Assembly (NCBI RefSeq): GCF_004379255.2
Contig: NW_024599483.1
Span: 22,526 to 86,525 of the forward strand
Source: Salvia splendens
Taxonomy: Eukaryota; Streptophyta; Magnoliopsida; Lamiales; Lamiaceae
Length of the DNA stretch: 64,000 nt
Direction: 5' to 3'
Position numbers and translations under genes: made by a program. The notes beneath the pieces are model-generated. The model did not search any database and was not told the origin of the DNA. It saw only the letters and a list, made by a program, of their open reading frames with translations. Below, piece by piece: positions 34,179 through 46,489 of the stretch (its first letter is position 1; every line of letters begins with the position of its first letter).

Positions 34179-35269
34179 TATACCTTGAACGGATTTTGAG
34201 CAAATTGTGAGCGAATGAACGGTAGTTTCCCCTGCGTCGAGTTGGGTTCTCGGTCTCTGTCGGAAAAGATCGAATGAGTTTGACGAGTTGGTTTAGAAAG
34301 CCAAAAACGTGTAATAGTGATGGAGTTTAAACAATACCTTGAGTAGGAATTTGAAGACTTTCCTCTGTTTGCTGCAGGGATGTTGATGCAGCAATTATTA
34401 TAGAGGAGCATAAATTTAGAGGAAGAAGATTTGGTTGAGAAGTTGGAGAGATTTGTGGGATAGGTGGGAGCGGTTTCAACGTGGGATTAGGGAATATAAT
34501 TTCAAATTCTTCCTTTTTTTGGTTAAACGTGATTTAGCTGAAATTATATTGGTTTTTGGTATTTTATTTGCAGATTACGGAAGAGGAATATCTTTTCACG
34601 GAGGAGGAAAATCTGTGCAGATTCTTACGGACTGGACTTTCATTTTATTTATTTAATTTATTTAAATAAATCTGTACACAATTTATTTATCACGGACTGG
34701 ACTTTCATATTATTTATTTAATTTATCGGATCCAACATGGAATTGAGTCCAATAAATATTCCTCACGGAAAGGAAATTATTTAAATTCGCATTGAAATTT
34801 ATTTCATAATTTCTAGCTCTCATAACAAATAATCAATTCTTCGAAAACCTTTAATTTATCCCCGTATCCAGTTATTCGAGCAGCCACGTCACATATTCAA
34901 CAATTTTACTCGATAATTAATTCGCAGACCTCGCAATATCAAAAGCATTAAATACATGTACTTTAGGGTTCGAAAAGTGGGGCGTTACCACTGAAGCCGC
35001 TATCGGGGTACAGAAAGCGTTGATCAAATTGACTATAAATGAGACTATTTTACGGATGGAGTTTATCACAATTAAAACAAATAATTTTAGCCCTTAATGG
35101 GCTTAGCGATAGATTTAGGTACACAGACCATGGACACGCGTGATCCCTTGTAGGGCATTGCTCAAATAATTTATCCCATAAAAAGGCAAAGAGAAATTTC
35201 TAGTCCTATTAGCTTGTAACTTGAGTATACCTAATTAACCAGAATCTGATGGAGCTGACCCGGCTAACA

Positions 35270-35815
35270 ATCATATTTATTCAACGACAATATAAGTGAG
35301 TACAATTACTACTAGTTGGACCCCACCGTGGTTCAGCCACAAAGTAGTCCAAGTACAGCCGTACGGCAGCTAAGTCATGCTCTTGGAAGACCTGCACCCA
35401 ATGACTGATTGGCTTAGGGACCTGCTGTTGTAAGTTTGTAATTGTTGCTGCCTTTGTTGTCGCTCCATGCGCATACCGCACTCCAACATGGCTCGCTCTA
35501 AGGCACCCACAATCTCGTCGTCATCATAAGGATCCATTCGAGTGGAGAGTGAAAAAGAGAGAGATGTGTAAAAATTGGAGTATAGGTATGAATGAAATGA
35601 GATGACAAGTGGTATTTATAGTGTGAATTTAAGAAATAATTAAAAAAAAAAAAACTGCGATCGTCACTTTATCGGCTGTAAGGCCTGCAATAGGCGCCGG
35701 TAGCGTTCGGCGCAGAGTATAGAGCGGCAGTTTGGGGGGCACTGTTGATCGCAGATATCATGCAAAACCGTCGATCGATCGACAATTTGTATCGTCCCCT
35801 ATTGTGAATGGCCTA
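35270..35815 (-). mobile_element. Harbinger-like fragment with start of transposase ORF
   Basis: The right end reads (reverse strand) TTAGGCCATTCACAATAGGG, like other Harbinger-type MITE ends here. An ATG at 35537 (reverse) opens MDPYDDDEIVGALERAM; after one frame change the frame reads ISHWVQVFQEHDLAAVRLYL and DYFVAEPRWGP, the N-terminal region of PIF/Harbinger transposases. It ends about 35320, so the DDE domain is lost. Left limit uncertain. Confidence 0.55.
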
Positions 35816-36144
35816 AACACTTCCGTTGCCTTTTCGAAACAGTACTGAACACATAAAGAGGCGCACATGTTGATAAAGCAAAATGCAACTAATAAATTAG
35901 TACTACTACTACTACATATAGCTAGTTAAAAAGAAGCAAGAATTTAGGGGTAATTAAAACCTTGTAAGGAAATAAAAGGAATTAGTTGGCGAAGAACAGA
36001 GATAATACATAGCAGCAGCAGTTTTTGCATACACATCAAATAAAAGCAGGTCTTTGATCTCAAGAGTCAATACCCGAACCCAAACCCCTTGCTCTGCAAG
36101 GATCACGCGAGGTGCGTTCTTGACTTCTCCCCTTCGCTCCAATG
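35816..36144. other. 3' flank of the HD-ZIP IV gene
   Basis: AT-rich with a short (ACT)n run at 35903-35915. Probably the 3' UTR of the homeobox gene. No other gene. Confidence 0.4.
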
Positions 36145-39002
36145 TTACACCACAGTGTCGCAGAGGACAGCGCCCTTAATCCTCTCAACGGTGCATTTGA
36201 TGAGGCTATTAACGGTTGTTACCGATGCCAACGAAAGCTTCGCCGTCGGAACCGAGTCCACTAGTATCTGGAAGGCCACCGTTAGCAGCGACCCGCCTGA
36301 TCCCACCACCTCAGGAACTCCCCCGGCTTCGTTGCTGGGCCCGTCGGGGAGTATGGCGAAACCCGAGGGGAGGAGGGCCAAGTAGTCCGGGTCGCCGCCA
36401 CTTAGGACCACGTTCATAGCGCGGATATCTACCGGAGCGTACATCACGTACGATCCCGTTGCGTCCGTGCTGCTCTCCTGAAGTATGAGCATGTTGCTTT
36501 GGCTCGAATTCGCGCTCTGAAAATATGAACACCTTCATGTTTTAGTTCCCCACTATAAACAGAGCGATTTAGAAGTATGGATTGTTATTTGTTAATCTTA
36601 CGTTGACGCGCAGAAGTGAGACCGAATTTCCTGGATCACGTCCATTTGCAATGTGTGCCATTTCTTGAACGAGGCCGCCGTTTGAGAGAATGTCCCACTT
36701 TGATCCAAGTAGGTTGATTAGAATCACTTGCAGATTGTAATGAATGAGAACAGAATTGCATAAGCAGATGAAATACCTGGCTTCTGGAATTCTCGTCGCG
36801 CAGGAAATCGAAAACTCTTTTGGGGGAGACGGGGAGCCAGAAGGAAGTAGCAGCGCTGAGCACAAAGCCAGGCGGCCTGCCTGGATCGTCCATGCTCTTT
36901 CTGGTCATCACCCTAACATCATCCGCGCCACTCCCTGAGAGTGTCGTCCATGTGTGAGCGGTCGAAGCTCCCACGCCGCTGCAGAAACTCATCACCATCC
37001 TCTCCGCTAGCTTCAGCATGCTCTTTCTACCTTCTGGAGATGAAATCACTGCAACACATGCATAATTAGGATTACTTCAATGAATAATTGTTGAAAGTAA
37101 GTTAAAAAAAAGGTGGAATTGTACCTCCAACATCGCCTGCGGAGATGTTATTCGCCATCACGCTGGCTAGGCGCTCGCATTGTCTGTCAAGAGTTGCAAC
37201 CCAGCGCTTAGCCCCAAATGCTAGTCCCGAATTAACCAATGGCTTGTAAATGCTGTGGACTGCTCTGTCGTCTATCTCTACATGTTCAACCCATGTCACC
37301 TACCAAATTAAACATATATGTACATTAAACCATGTGATTCTGCTGATTAGATCATATGCCTACCTACATTGATCAATTAGTCATACCTTAGAGTAACCAT
37401 TAGGCAATTCCTGAATCAAACAACCAGACGGCCGTCGCCTGCATCTTGAAATGGAAGCAGGCCTCAAGTTGTCTAAAGAAACATCAACCACGGCCCATGT
37501 CCCGTCGTGGTGTTGCTTGCAGTATCTCACGAAGTAATTCTCCCGCGTTGGGACCAAAGGAGAGGGCACTTGGAATTCAGCAGTCATCTAATTAAAGAAC
37601 CAACCACATCACTCAGCCAAATCTATATAAACATATAACTAATGAACAAAGTAATCATGGTAGCAGACATACCACTTGTAAAGCTCCGTTGTGGTTGCCT
37701 GCAACACCAGTAGACAACACCTCCACAGTCACTGCTCTCGAAACAATGCTGGCAAACACACTCGACCATTGGTTCTGAAATCACAATTCAAACCAAGCAT
37801 CAGAGACTAGGCATTTAATTTATCTATGTACTAATTGAAAAATGAAACGGTGGCTCATCCTACCACATCCATCAAGATCTCGACCAGGTTTATATGGTTC
37901 ATGATGACTACAGCCGACTCCCTTGATGCCTCGGATATCAATCCTAAAGGCTTGGGACCAATTCCGCGGGGGAAGGTTGTTCCATATTCCTCCTCACTCA
38001 ACATCTCTGCACCATTGCTGATGCTTGGAATCCACAAGGGTTCTCCAGCTTGAGCCATTCTGATGAGTTCCTCCATTGCTGCAACGGCCAGCTCGATTAT
38101 CACTGGCTTATCAGCCTCAGTAGGCCCTGATACTGACCTGAGAAAATCTGCAGCTCCAAAAACTTCCCTACCTATACCCACCTGACCCCCGAAACTCCCC
38201 ACTCCAAGATCAAGCGACCGCGATGCTCCTTCTCCCGGGGATAAATGAGGATATGACAGCATTGGTTTCCCAGCATATTTCGAAGCAATACCAGATATCC
38301 TATCAATCTGCATATTAACAAACATCATATACATAGACCTAATTATTTAGATAGTGAACCAAAAAAATGAATCATATACTATATATTACTCGCCTCTTCC
38401 CTTAAGCGGGCATTTTCGATTCTGAGATGCTGCTCATCGAACGACATCTCGCCAATCGCAGCTGGGCCTCCACAGCTAGGACAAGTAGCATTGGTGAGAG
38501 CCTCTTTGTACCGTATGTTATCTTCTCGAAGCTTGTCGTTTTCGTTTCTTAGTTGAGTGTTCTCGTGACGCTCATGTTGGGCCTTCATTTGGGTACGTTT
38601 ATTCTGAAACCAAAACTTAACTTGCAAAGGCTCCAATCCAAGTCGTCGGCCGAGCTCTTTCCTCTGTTTGTCGTCTGGGTGGGGGCATTCATTGAAGAAC
38701 CTGTCAAAAATACTCATTTAAGCATAGAAAAGGGAGATAACAAGAGATGGAAAGTAGTAGTAGTAGTAGTAGTGAGCTTACGATTCCATTTCCTGGATCT
38801 GATGCTGTGTGTGGCGATGATATCTCTTCTTCTTTGGGCGTTGATTGGGATCTTGATCATCGCCAGATGGTGCCTCCATAATATCAGTCCCGGACTTGCT
38901 CTCGTATTCGTCGTCTCTAATCAAGTCCATCTCATTTTCCAGTGTTTTATGCGCCATATCCAGCAGGTGATGGTGGCTATCGAACATGTTTGGCTGAAAC
39001 AT
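36145..39002 (-). CDS. HD-ZIP class IV homeobox-START transcription factor (HDG2/ATML1-like)
   Basis: Nine coding exons in phase: 39002-38782, 38700-38394, 38307-37864, 37774-37673, 37587-37387, 37299-37125, 37048-36777, 36697-36602 and 36516-36145; 729 residues, the normal length. [20 protein letters not shown] start; homeodomain at about 57-116 ([10 protein letters not shown] to [11 protein letters not shown]); zipper-loop-zipper with CPSCGG at about 148-153; START domain at about 240-465 (from [20 protein letters not shown]); the C-terminal HD-SAD half ends [18 protein letters not shown]. Family members act in the epidermis and trichomes and bind L1-box DNA; words such as [15 protein letters not shown] and [10 protein letters not shown] lean to HDG2/Woolly. 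The donor after exon 2 (LREE) reads GAG|GCGAGT, a GC-AG intron. A CAG at 39059 suggests a 5' UTR intron. Intact. Confidence 0.95.
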
Positions 39003-41149
39003 CTTACAACCTGCTGCTTTTCTGCTATTAAAGTCGCCGTTGTTTCGAATCAAGATCTGCCAAACAAATAATGATGTTAGGATTTATGAATTGGAGCTAG
39101 GAATTGAAAAGTTGCAATACCAAATGGAATGAATTTTGCTTTAAAACTGCGTGTTGTAGTTGTACAGTTTCCCGTTGTTTACACGCTTATGTATACACGC
39201 AATTCTTTCGAAGAAGGGAGGCATTAATTTGGAGGCAAATTAATACGCGAGACTGAAAAATGTAACTAAGCAAATGGAATTGAATCTCATTTACTAGCGA
39301 GAAAACGGGGGTCAGCTGCATTCATTTAAGCGTGTAGAATATTCGATTAAAAATAGAAACATAAAACCAATTTAGAATAGGATGTGATTATAGTGTTAAT
39401 GATGCCGTCAGGTCTTCAGATCTATCTTTACTCTCCCCGGTGAAGAAGATAGAATGGCAAAGACCGGTCTACATATATTACGATGCAATTAAACTTAGCT
39501 CAAGTCCTAATCAGATCTACATTAAGAAATAAAGATTGTACAACGAAATCACCGGTAAGAGTGTATTGCGTCACAAAATATTTCTAAATAAGATGGTAAA
39601 AAAAGAAAAGATTCTTGTAATCCTGAACCAATTTGAAAGAAAACTCTTAAAACTCACCCACTATTGTTTTGGTCCGAGCATTTGAAGGACCATATAAACC
39701 CTAGAAACTTTTCTCTCTAATTCCGGCGAAATGGGGGTTTATATATAAAGTTTTATTGGGTTTCTAAAAGTTAGTAGATTCTATGGCAGAGGGATGGACT
39801 TTTGTTTTGTTGTTTCTTTTAAGGTTTTGTGGACTTTTTGTTTCTTGGTTTTTGGATTAAAAACAAGACTTTTCATCTCCACTGTCGTGACGTGCCAAAG
39901 GACTAAAACGAGTAAAAGAAAGAGTGATGCTAAATGACCATAATGTGGCCGGCCATAAAGAGTTAATTTAGCCCATTTACACGTATAAAAAAAATTAGAA
40001 TTACCGATATAAACTTATATGTGTGTGAATGGACTTGTGAGTTGATACTTATCCTTGAATTCCATTACGTAAAACACATTAATATCACGAATTACTGTAT
40101 ACGTTGAGCAATAATCAAGAAATGACAGTAGTAATAAGTTGAGCAAAAACTACGAAAGAGCAACACTAACATGTTGAGCAACATATAATGAAGATGATAT
40201 AAAAGTAAAATCAAGTAGTATTAAACCAAAAATTTGAAAAAAAATCAATTTTTTTTTATATTTAATTAATTTATGGCTGGCCATAATGTGGCCGCATAGC
40301 ATTATTCTAAAAGAAATTGCAGAGAAGGGGTTTACATTGTGAACTGGTCTCTTGACGTTCTAGCTGTATCTTAGTTTCTTAAAACGGCTTTTCATATAAC
40401 GCCCATGAGATCTTCGGCGGTGTCCAAATTCAAATCTTTTCACTCTGTCCAAGAAATAAAATTAAAATAAAAACATAATTAGGAATACAAGAATGTGAGA
40501 AGAAAAGCGAGAATTACGGTGTTTTTTCCTTTCTTTTGAAAGAGAGAGAATTGAGGTTTTAGAGAGCGCACAAGCATAGAACTTGCTATAAGAATATATG
40601 CAAAATATGAGAGTAGACTTACTTTTGTTGAAACTTTGTAGAACAAAGGAGAAGAAAACCCTAATCCTGAATTAGGGTTTGGCGAAATATTGAAGGTAGA
40701 GATCTACTGATTTGGGAGATTAAAGGGATTGGAGAAAAGCAGTTTTGGGCAGGCAGTGAAGTGTTTTCTAGTTTGATTGCAGATGGAGGCTTTCTTGTGA
40801 AGGGAATTTAAGAAGAATTGTTGATGAAAGGGAGAGAAAGGAAAAGGAGATAGAAAAAGGCATGAAGGCGATGATGAAGAAGAAGGAGAGATGATGGAGA
40901 AGAAGATGAGGCAGGAATGGAGTAATTGCAGAGCGTATAGAGAGGGTGCGATAGCATTTATGGCGGGGGCGGGCGGGGGTGGTTTTATGGCAAGGCCCTT
41001 TGGGTTGGTATATGATGTTTAAATTTCCTCTGCCGCAATGGTGAAATCCACTTAATTACCTTTTTTTTTATTTTCCTTTTATTTCTCACGCCTCTTACTC
41101 TCCATACAACTCAATTCTTACGCCTCTCACTCTCCATACAACTCAATTC
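39003..41149 (-). promoter_or_regulatory. upstream and probable 5' UTR region of the HD-ZIP IV gene
   Basis: About 2.1 kb without reading frames. The acceptor-like TTTGTTTGGCAG before 39059, and a purine-rich stretch with AATTAGGGTTT at about 40660-40680, fit a leader interrupted by one or two introns, common in this family. I did not find a perfect L1 box (TAAATGYA). Duplicated TCTCCATACAACTCAATTCT lies at 41098 and 41131. Confidence 0.4.
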
Positions 41150-41214
41150 TTAAAGTGTCCACAATGGGGGAGCCGCGGCCCGTGGCTCGGGTGCGCGGCC
41201 CCCACTGCAGAGAG

Positions 41215-42288
41215 CACTGGCGGATTCAGGATTTAATAATCGTGGGTAGAATTAAATAAGATAATAAATATAATATTAGATATATTTATGTAAAAATACA
41301 TAAAATATAAATATCACAATCTTTTGTTATGCGGTATAGTTTACTTTTACGAATATCAATATTTTGAAATCGATTCAAATTTTTTCATTGGGAATAGTTG
41401 CAAACGCCCTCCTTCTCATTCTATTCCATTAAAATGGCATTCAACCAATCATCTTTTATCTTATTTTGTAGCTCTGACTTCACAAATTTTATTATTGAAA
41501 ACACTCTTTCAACATATATTGTGTTATTTTTTCGTTACTGAAGTAAGATCATTTTAATCCTTCGACAAACCAATGGGGATTACTAAAAGTAAGATAACAC
41601 GATCAATCCTCTAAAAAAATTATAATTTATATTCTCTCTTTAATACTCCCTTCGTCCCATAGTAGATGTCACACTTGAGAGATGGCACGAGATTTTATGA
41701 GATGTTATTTTGTGTGTTAAGTGGTGAGAGAATATATAATTTTATAATTGATGTGAGAAGGAACTTTTTCCAAAATAGAAAATGTGACATCTTTTGTGAA
41801 ACAAATTAAAAAGGAAAGTGTAACATCTACTATGAGACGGATGGAGTACTAATTAATCACATTCTATAACATTTTGAATTTAATCTCATTAAGGATAAGG
41901 CAAATAAAACAATTAAATCAATAATTTAAAATTTAAATGCTTTATGAATACTTATTAGGCGTTAAACAAATGGGTGATAGGCCCATTTTGTGCCAACTTA
42001 ATTAGTACTACTCCTGCTATATAAAATATATTGGAACTTGTGCCACCTTAATTAGTATGTGAGGTAGGCCCATTTTATGAAGCCCAATTACTTGGTAAGA
42101 ATCAATTGTTTCTATCTTATTCTCCGCAGCAGATTTAGCTCACAGGAGCGAGCCAGTCAGCCAGAGACTTGGGGCAGGGGAGTTGGCGCCGCGGGGTCGG
42201 CAGTTGAGGGAGGGTAATATCCGGCAATTCTACGACGATGGTGGTGGGGTCGGCCGACCCCATCCGACCCCACCTAGATCCGCCGCTG
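41215..42288. mobile_element. hAT-like element nested in the Harbinger element
   Basis: GCAGAGAG lies on both sides (41207-41214, 42289-42296), an exact 8-bp target duplication. Ends CACTGGCGGATTCAGG and (reverse strand) CAGCGGCGGATCTAGG. The right end is GC-rich (GGGGTCGGCCGACCCC). No transposase. A Stowaway sits inside. Confidence 0.88.
41646..41846. mobile_element. Stowaway-type MITE nested in the hAT-like element
   Basis: Ends CTCCCTTCGTCCCATAGTAG and (reverse strand) CTCCATCCGTCTCATAGTAG with TA on both sides. About 200 bp. Confidence 0.85.
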
Positions 42289-42494
42289 GCAGAGAGCCAC
42301 GACGGGCGGCTGGGAGCTGAGAGGGAGCCGCGGCCCACCACTGCAGCGGGCTGAGAGCCGCGGCCCGACCACCGAAAAATATGTATATTTTTTTTGCTTC
42401 TTTTTTTTAATAAATACACACCATTTTCCCTCAATTTTTCTACCCCAATTCAAACACCACTCTTTCCAATCTATTTCAATTCAACTTCTGAAAT

Positions 42495-43850
42495 ATGGAT
42501 TCTGACGATAAACGGTACCAAGAAGCGGTAGATCTGGAGTTCCAAAACCTGGTTGCAGCGGTGCAACGTGAAGCTGACGAGGCCGAGGCGGCGGCGGCGG
42601 TGGCAGTCCCTCGGTCGTTCTATCATCGGCGGTATATCGACCGTGACCATGCCGGGGCTGACCGCCGGTTGATGGAAGACTACTTCAGCGAGAACGCCAG
42701 TTATCCGCCAGAGATTTTCCGTCGGCGATTCAGAATATCGCAACAACTCTTCGTCCATATAGCGACGTGTTTGGCGCAGCGGTTCAAGTGCTTCAACTTG
42801 CGATATGATGCCACCGGTCGACCCGGCTTGTCGACATATCAGAAATGTACGATGGCAATTAGGCAGCTTGCCTATGCCGAGCCCGCTGACATGTTTGACG
42901 AATACCTTCAGATGGGCGAAACAACTGCCCTACAGATGTTGAGGCAGTTTTGTAGGGGCATTAAGGATATCTTCAAAGGGGAGTATCTACGGAAGCCAAC
43001 GGCCGATGATTGCCAGAGACTGATTGATATGCACGGGACTGCACATCATTTCCCAAGGATGTTGGAGAGCATCGATTGCATGCACTGGGAGTGGAGGAAC
43101 TGCCCGGTGGCTTGGAAGGGGCAGTTCACTTCTGGTTTCAAAGGCCGACATCTCACGATGATCATGGAAGCCGTTGCTGACTACCTCTTGCGAATCTGGC
43201 ATGCGTATTTTGGTGTCGCTGGGTCGAACAACGACATCAACGTTCTACGATCGTCCCACCCGTTCAATGACGAGTGCCGGGGTGAGGGTCCGCAAGTTAG
43301 ATTCATGGCCAACGGCACGTAGTACAACATGAGATACTATTTGGCAGATGAGATATACCCTAGCTGGCCGTGTTTGTGAAGTCGATCCGACAACCCGTTG
43401 GGCAGAGGCAAACCTACTTCGTGAAAAAACAAGAGGGTGCTAGGAAGGATATTGAGAGAGCTTTTGGTGTCCTCCAAGCGCGATGGCCCATTATATGGTG
43501 CCCGGTTCGACAATGGCACGAAAATGATGTCTCAGACATCATGACTACATGTATCATATTGCACAATATGATAATAGCTGACGAAGGATTTGCTGCAGAG
43601 CGATGGGCACCGGAAGATGGTGCTAGTTCGAGCTCGGGTTTTGTCATGGAGCCCCTGCAGATGGGTGTACCACGTACTAATGAATACTTGATCCAGCGGT
43701 ACACCGATATGCGGAGCCAAATATCGCATACAACACTGCAGACTGATTTGGTTGAAGAGGTCTGGAATCGTAGAGGGAGCGCCGCAACCGTAGAGGGAGC
43801 GCCGCAGAGTGATATGAGTTTTCGGGTTGTTGTTTTTAAACTAGAAAATT
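42495..43850 (+). pseudogene. PIF/Harbinger transposase (DDE_Tnp_4 type), two lesions
   Basis: Starts MDSDDKRYQEAVDLEFQNLV. The helix-turn-helix part (FRRRFRISQQLFVHIATCL) is followed by the DDE nuclease: first Asp in LESIDCMHWEW, second in GSNNDINVL, and the Glu in DIERAFGVLQARWPI. TAG at 43320-43322 interrupts where Gln would be expected, and one base is missing near 43370, after which the frame continues (FVKSIRQPVGQRQTYF) to about 43850. The catalytic triad is still readable, so inactivation looks fairly recent. The true stop codon is uncertain. Confidence 0.9.
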
Positions 43851-44067
43851 TTTGTTGTATAAATATCATAAATTATAGTCTAATAAAATTTATTGTAGTT
43901 AAATTAAAAAATATCATTAAAAAAAGCAAACAAATTAATTTTTATTTTGGAGCGGTCCACATTTCGTGGCCCTTGTTATTTACCATTGTGGCGAGCCCAG
44001 GAAAGCCACATTTGGTGGTCGGGCCAACTTTGGTGGCCCTTGAGGGTCACCATTGTGGACATTCTTA

Positions 44068-44804
44068 CTGGATCCGTTTATTTTTAATTTTCTTTTGGGT
44101 TTTGTGATTTGTAATTACGCACACTTCTCCAGATAATTATATGCACGATTAAACGGATGCTCAAGTCTAATATAATTGTCCCCATGCGCATTAATTCAAA
44201 TCTCGTGTTTCATTTTATTAGTATCCGCGTAATTAAGAATTTACTATACATACGGAATTACTTACGATAAAATAAAAAATGCAGTATTTCCAGTATAGTA
44301 AGAAATACTATAGAATTCGGGATTGGGTGTGGGAAATGAATGAATGAATGAATGTGTGTAAAACAAAATAAAATCATGTTGGACGGTCTCCAGAGCATTC
44401 TGTTTCATTAGTAAAATGTGCAATGTGGATGTAAGAAAATAATGAAAGATAGCAAGGAACCAAAAATTGAGTCGGATCAGAGGTGTATGAAATTAATACT
44501 AGTAGATGATTGCAATGCAAAATCTAATCATGTTGCTCCGCGCTTTCATTAATCTCGCATTCTAATAATTCATTTATAAATACAATGTTGGATAGTATGC
44601 ATGAAATTGGTGTGCATGTAACACACCCAACATATATATGGTGTTAATTAGTGTTTTACTCAACTATATGTATAACATGCACGTGGGATGTACCACTGTT
44701 AATTAGCATAAAATGTAGTATTAATTAGTATGTACTACTTATCAATCAATGTTTATGAGACAGGCAGTAATGATTCATGCTAAACAGCATAACATGTCTA
44801 ATTA
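44068..44804. other. intergenic spacer
   Basis: AT-rich, with GAATGAATGAATG at about 44337-44352. No gene seen. Confidence 0.4.
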
Positions 44805-45614
44805 AGGGGATGTTTGACAGTTTATTTTAATGAGCTTGTAACATGTTTCAAGAGCTTATAAGGCGCAAATAAAAGTGTGTGAATATAAGTTACGAGAAAG
44901 AATCATAAACTAGATAGTAAACAGTCAATGTCTTGTAAAGTTTATAAGTAATAAAAGTGTGTGAATATAAGTATGAGAAAGAATCATAAATTAGATAAAG
45001 AAAACAAAAGGCAAGAGAGATGAAATTCAAAGTGCGTATGCATTTAAAAGTTAATAGAGTATTTTGAATAGAGATGTATAAGGATAGTATTTAGATTCAT
45101 AAGTTAAATAGGGTTCAAAATCAAAATACTTGTAGTACATTGGATCTTGTGATCTAATGGTTAGATTAATGTCACGTGTTATTTAATAATGTAGATTATT
45201 AGTCTAATAATGTAACTTAGCTAATAATGTACCATTTTAGTAAAATAATGTAGCAATTTAGTCTAATAATGTAGCTCAGCTAATAATGTAGCATCTTAGG
45301 CTAATAATGTAGATTATCACAACCATCCAATCCAAGGATTCAATGACTGAGATTTGCTTCCAATCCAAGGATCCAATGACTGAGATTTGCTTTGATTTTT
45401 GACAGGATTTCACTTATTAACCATAGTGCGAGATGTATAAACATTAAAACAAATAAATCGGGTTTGAGAAAGTTGTGTTTGGTAAGCATATTTTTATTAT
45501 TTGTAGTAATATATTTTTCAAAAGTTATTTTACTGAACAATTTGCAAAAGCTTATAAGCTTCAAAACAATTTATAAATAGTGTTAACAAGCTTATAAGCC
45601 GGTCAAACACCCCT
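44805..45614. mobile_element. candidate TIR element
   Basis: AGGGGATGTTTGACAGTTTA on the left and (reverse strand) AGGGGTGTTTGACCGGCTTA on the right form an inverted repeat, each followed by GCTTATAAG-type words. No target duplication is evident. Interior contains TAATAATGTAGC repeats at 45175-45310 and a 33-bp direct repeat (CCAATCCAAGGATTCAATGA) at about 45325/45360. Confidence 0.5.
45175..45310. repeat. short degenerate TAATAATGTAG repeats
   Basis: Seven or so copies of CTAATAATGTAGC-like words, 20-25 bp apart, on the plus strand. Confidence 0.7.
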
Positions 45615-45926
45615 GAAATTGAAGCAAAACAAAGTCTTCACATGTGTAGTGTTAGAAAGAAAAAAAAATAATCAAATACTCACTAATAAACTTGGAGTTA
45701 AAGAATACTTGGAGGTCAAGAATACTTGAAGCCCAAGTTTTACCATATGTACATATTTTGCAATGCTCAATTTAAAGGGTGGCATATTATTGAATAAGAG
45801 CAATTCAAGTCTGCAAAAATGTAGTAGTCCTTAGGATATTCTCGTTCTTTGATTTTGGTATTTGCATTTCCGTATTTCAATTCTATTTTCCAACAAAAAG
45901 ATTTGTCTCACATTAATATTTGACAG

Positions 45927-46139
45927 ATGAAACTTGATGTGAATCAAAGCAGTGAAGATACAACTTCAGAGTCGGGCGAGCTCCAAATGGCCGAGGGGCT
46001 CGTTACACGTCGACAAGCCCAGCTATTTCGAGAAGTTGCACAAGGGCTCGTATATAGGATGTGTAACACACGTGGATATGAGCAAAACTTGCAGCCCGTT
46101 TGTTGTTTGATTAACCGAGATTTTGGGAACAAGAATTGA
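45927..46139 (+). pseudogene. C-terminal end of a gypsy polyprotein
   Basis: Short frame with GLVTRRQAQLFREVAQGLV, the pattern seen at the extreme C-terminus of plant Ty3/gypsy polyproteins (T-R-x-x-A-x-x-F), then a stop at 46137. A purine-rich tract (GCAGAAGGGATA) follows at about 46162, suitable as a polypurine tract. Confidence 0.5.
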
Positions 46140-46189
46140 AGGAGTAATATTCCTCGCCAGCTGCAGAAGGGATATACTCAAATTTGTGT

Positions 46190-46489
46190 TAATATATTAT
46201 TTTATTTCTTTCTTTTGGATTAGTATTATTATATTAGTTCCTTGGGATTAAAGATAGGTTTAGATTATGTTTAGCTAGATTTTCTCCTTTGTAGTTATTT
46301 TATCGCCTATATAAGGCTGCATCAAAGTGATAGAACACACGGTTTTTTTTAGTATTGAAGATTCTGTTTCTTGAGTTTAACGCTTGATTTTCCTATTCGA
46401 ATTCTTGTAGCAAAGTGTTTGTTTTCGAATAGTTATCGACTTACAATCGAAGCGTTCATATTCGATTGTGACGTCACCATTGTCCACAA
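46190..46489 (+). repeat. probable LTR between pol and gag remnants
   Basis: Starts at about TGTTAATATATTATT after the purine tract; contains TATATAAGGCTGC at 46309 (TATA box) and a 5'-leader-like stretch. It lies between a pol end and a gag start, so it would be the shared LTR of a permuted or tandem element. Limits are approximate. Confidence 0.45.

Larger units (their letters stand above)
23277..34989. mobile_element. giant inverted-repeat structure made of LTR-like arms
   Basis: ACTGA occurs on both sides (23272-23276 and 34990-34994). Between them the DNA starts TGTAACGCCCCACTTTTCG and ends with its reverse complement followed by C. The left arm (23277-25676) and the right arm (27107-34989, less the nested 5.5 kb LTR element) are about 2.4 kb inverted copies of very high identity. 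The right arm goes on to TGTCACGACAGCCC at 26759. TG...CA-like ends and a 5-bp target duplication point to LTR retrotransposon integration, but the arms face each other instead of being direct repeats. No gag or pol lies between. Confidence 0.75.
26759..34989 (-). repeat. right LTR-like arm, interrupted by an LTR element
   Basis: Read on the reverse strand it begins TGGTAACGCCCCACTTTTCG, follows the left arm to about 27107 (with the nested element 28657-34178 removed) and ends with GGGCTGTCGTGACA at 26759. It thus has a TG start and CA end and looks like a complete LTR of about 2.7 kb. A small difference from the left arm at 34630-34700 is a local duplication/deletion. Confidence 0.65.
41153..44064 (+). 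mobile_element. PIF/Harbinger element with transposase gene, carrying nested insertions
   Basis: Ends AAGTGTCCACAATGG and (reverse strand) GAATGTCCACAATGG; TTA flanks both sides (41150-41152, 44065-44067). Carries a broken transposase and, in its left part, a hAT-like element that itself carries a Stowaway. Total 2.9 kb, about 1.8 kb without the insertions. Confidence 0.88.
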
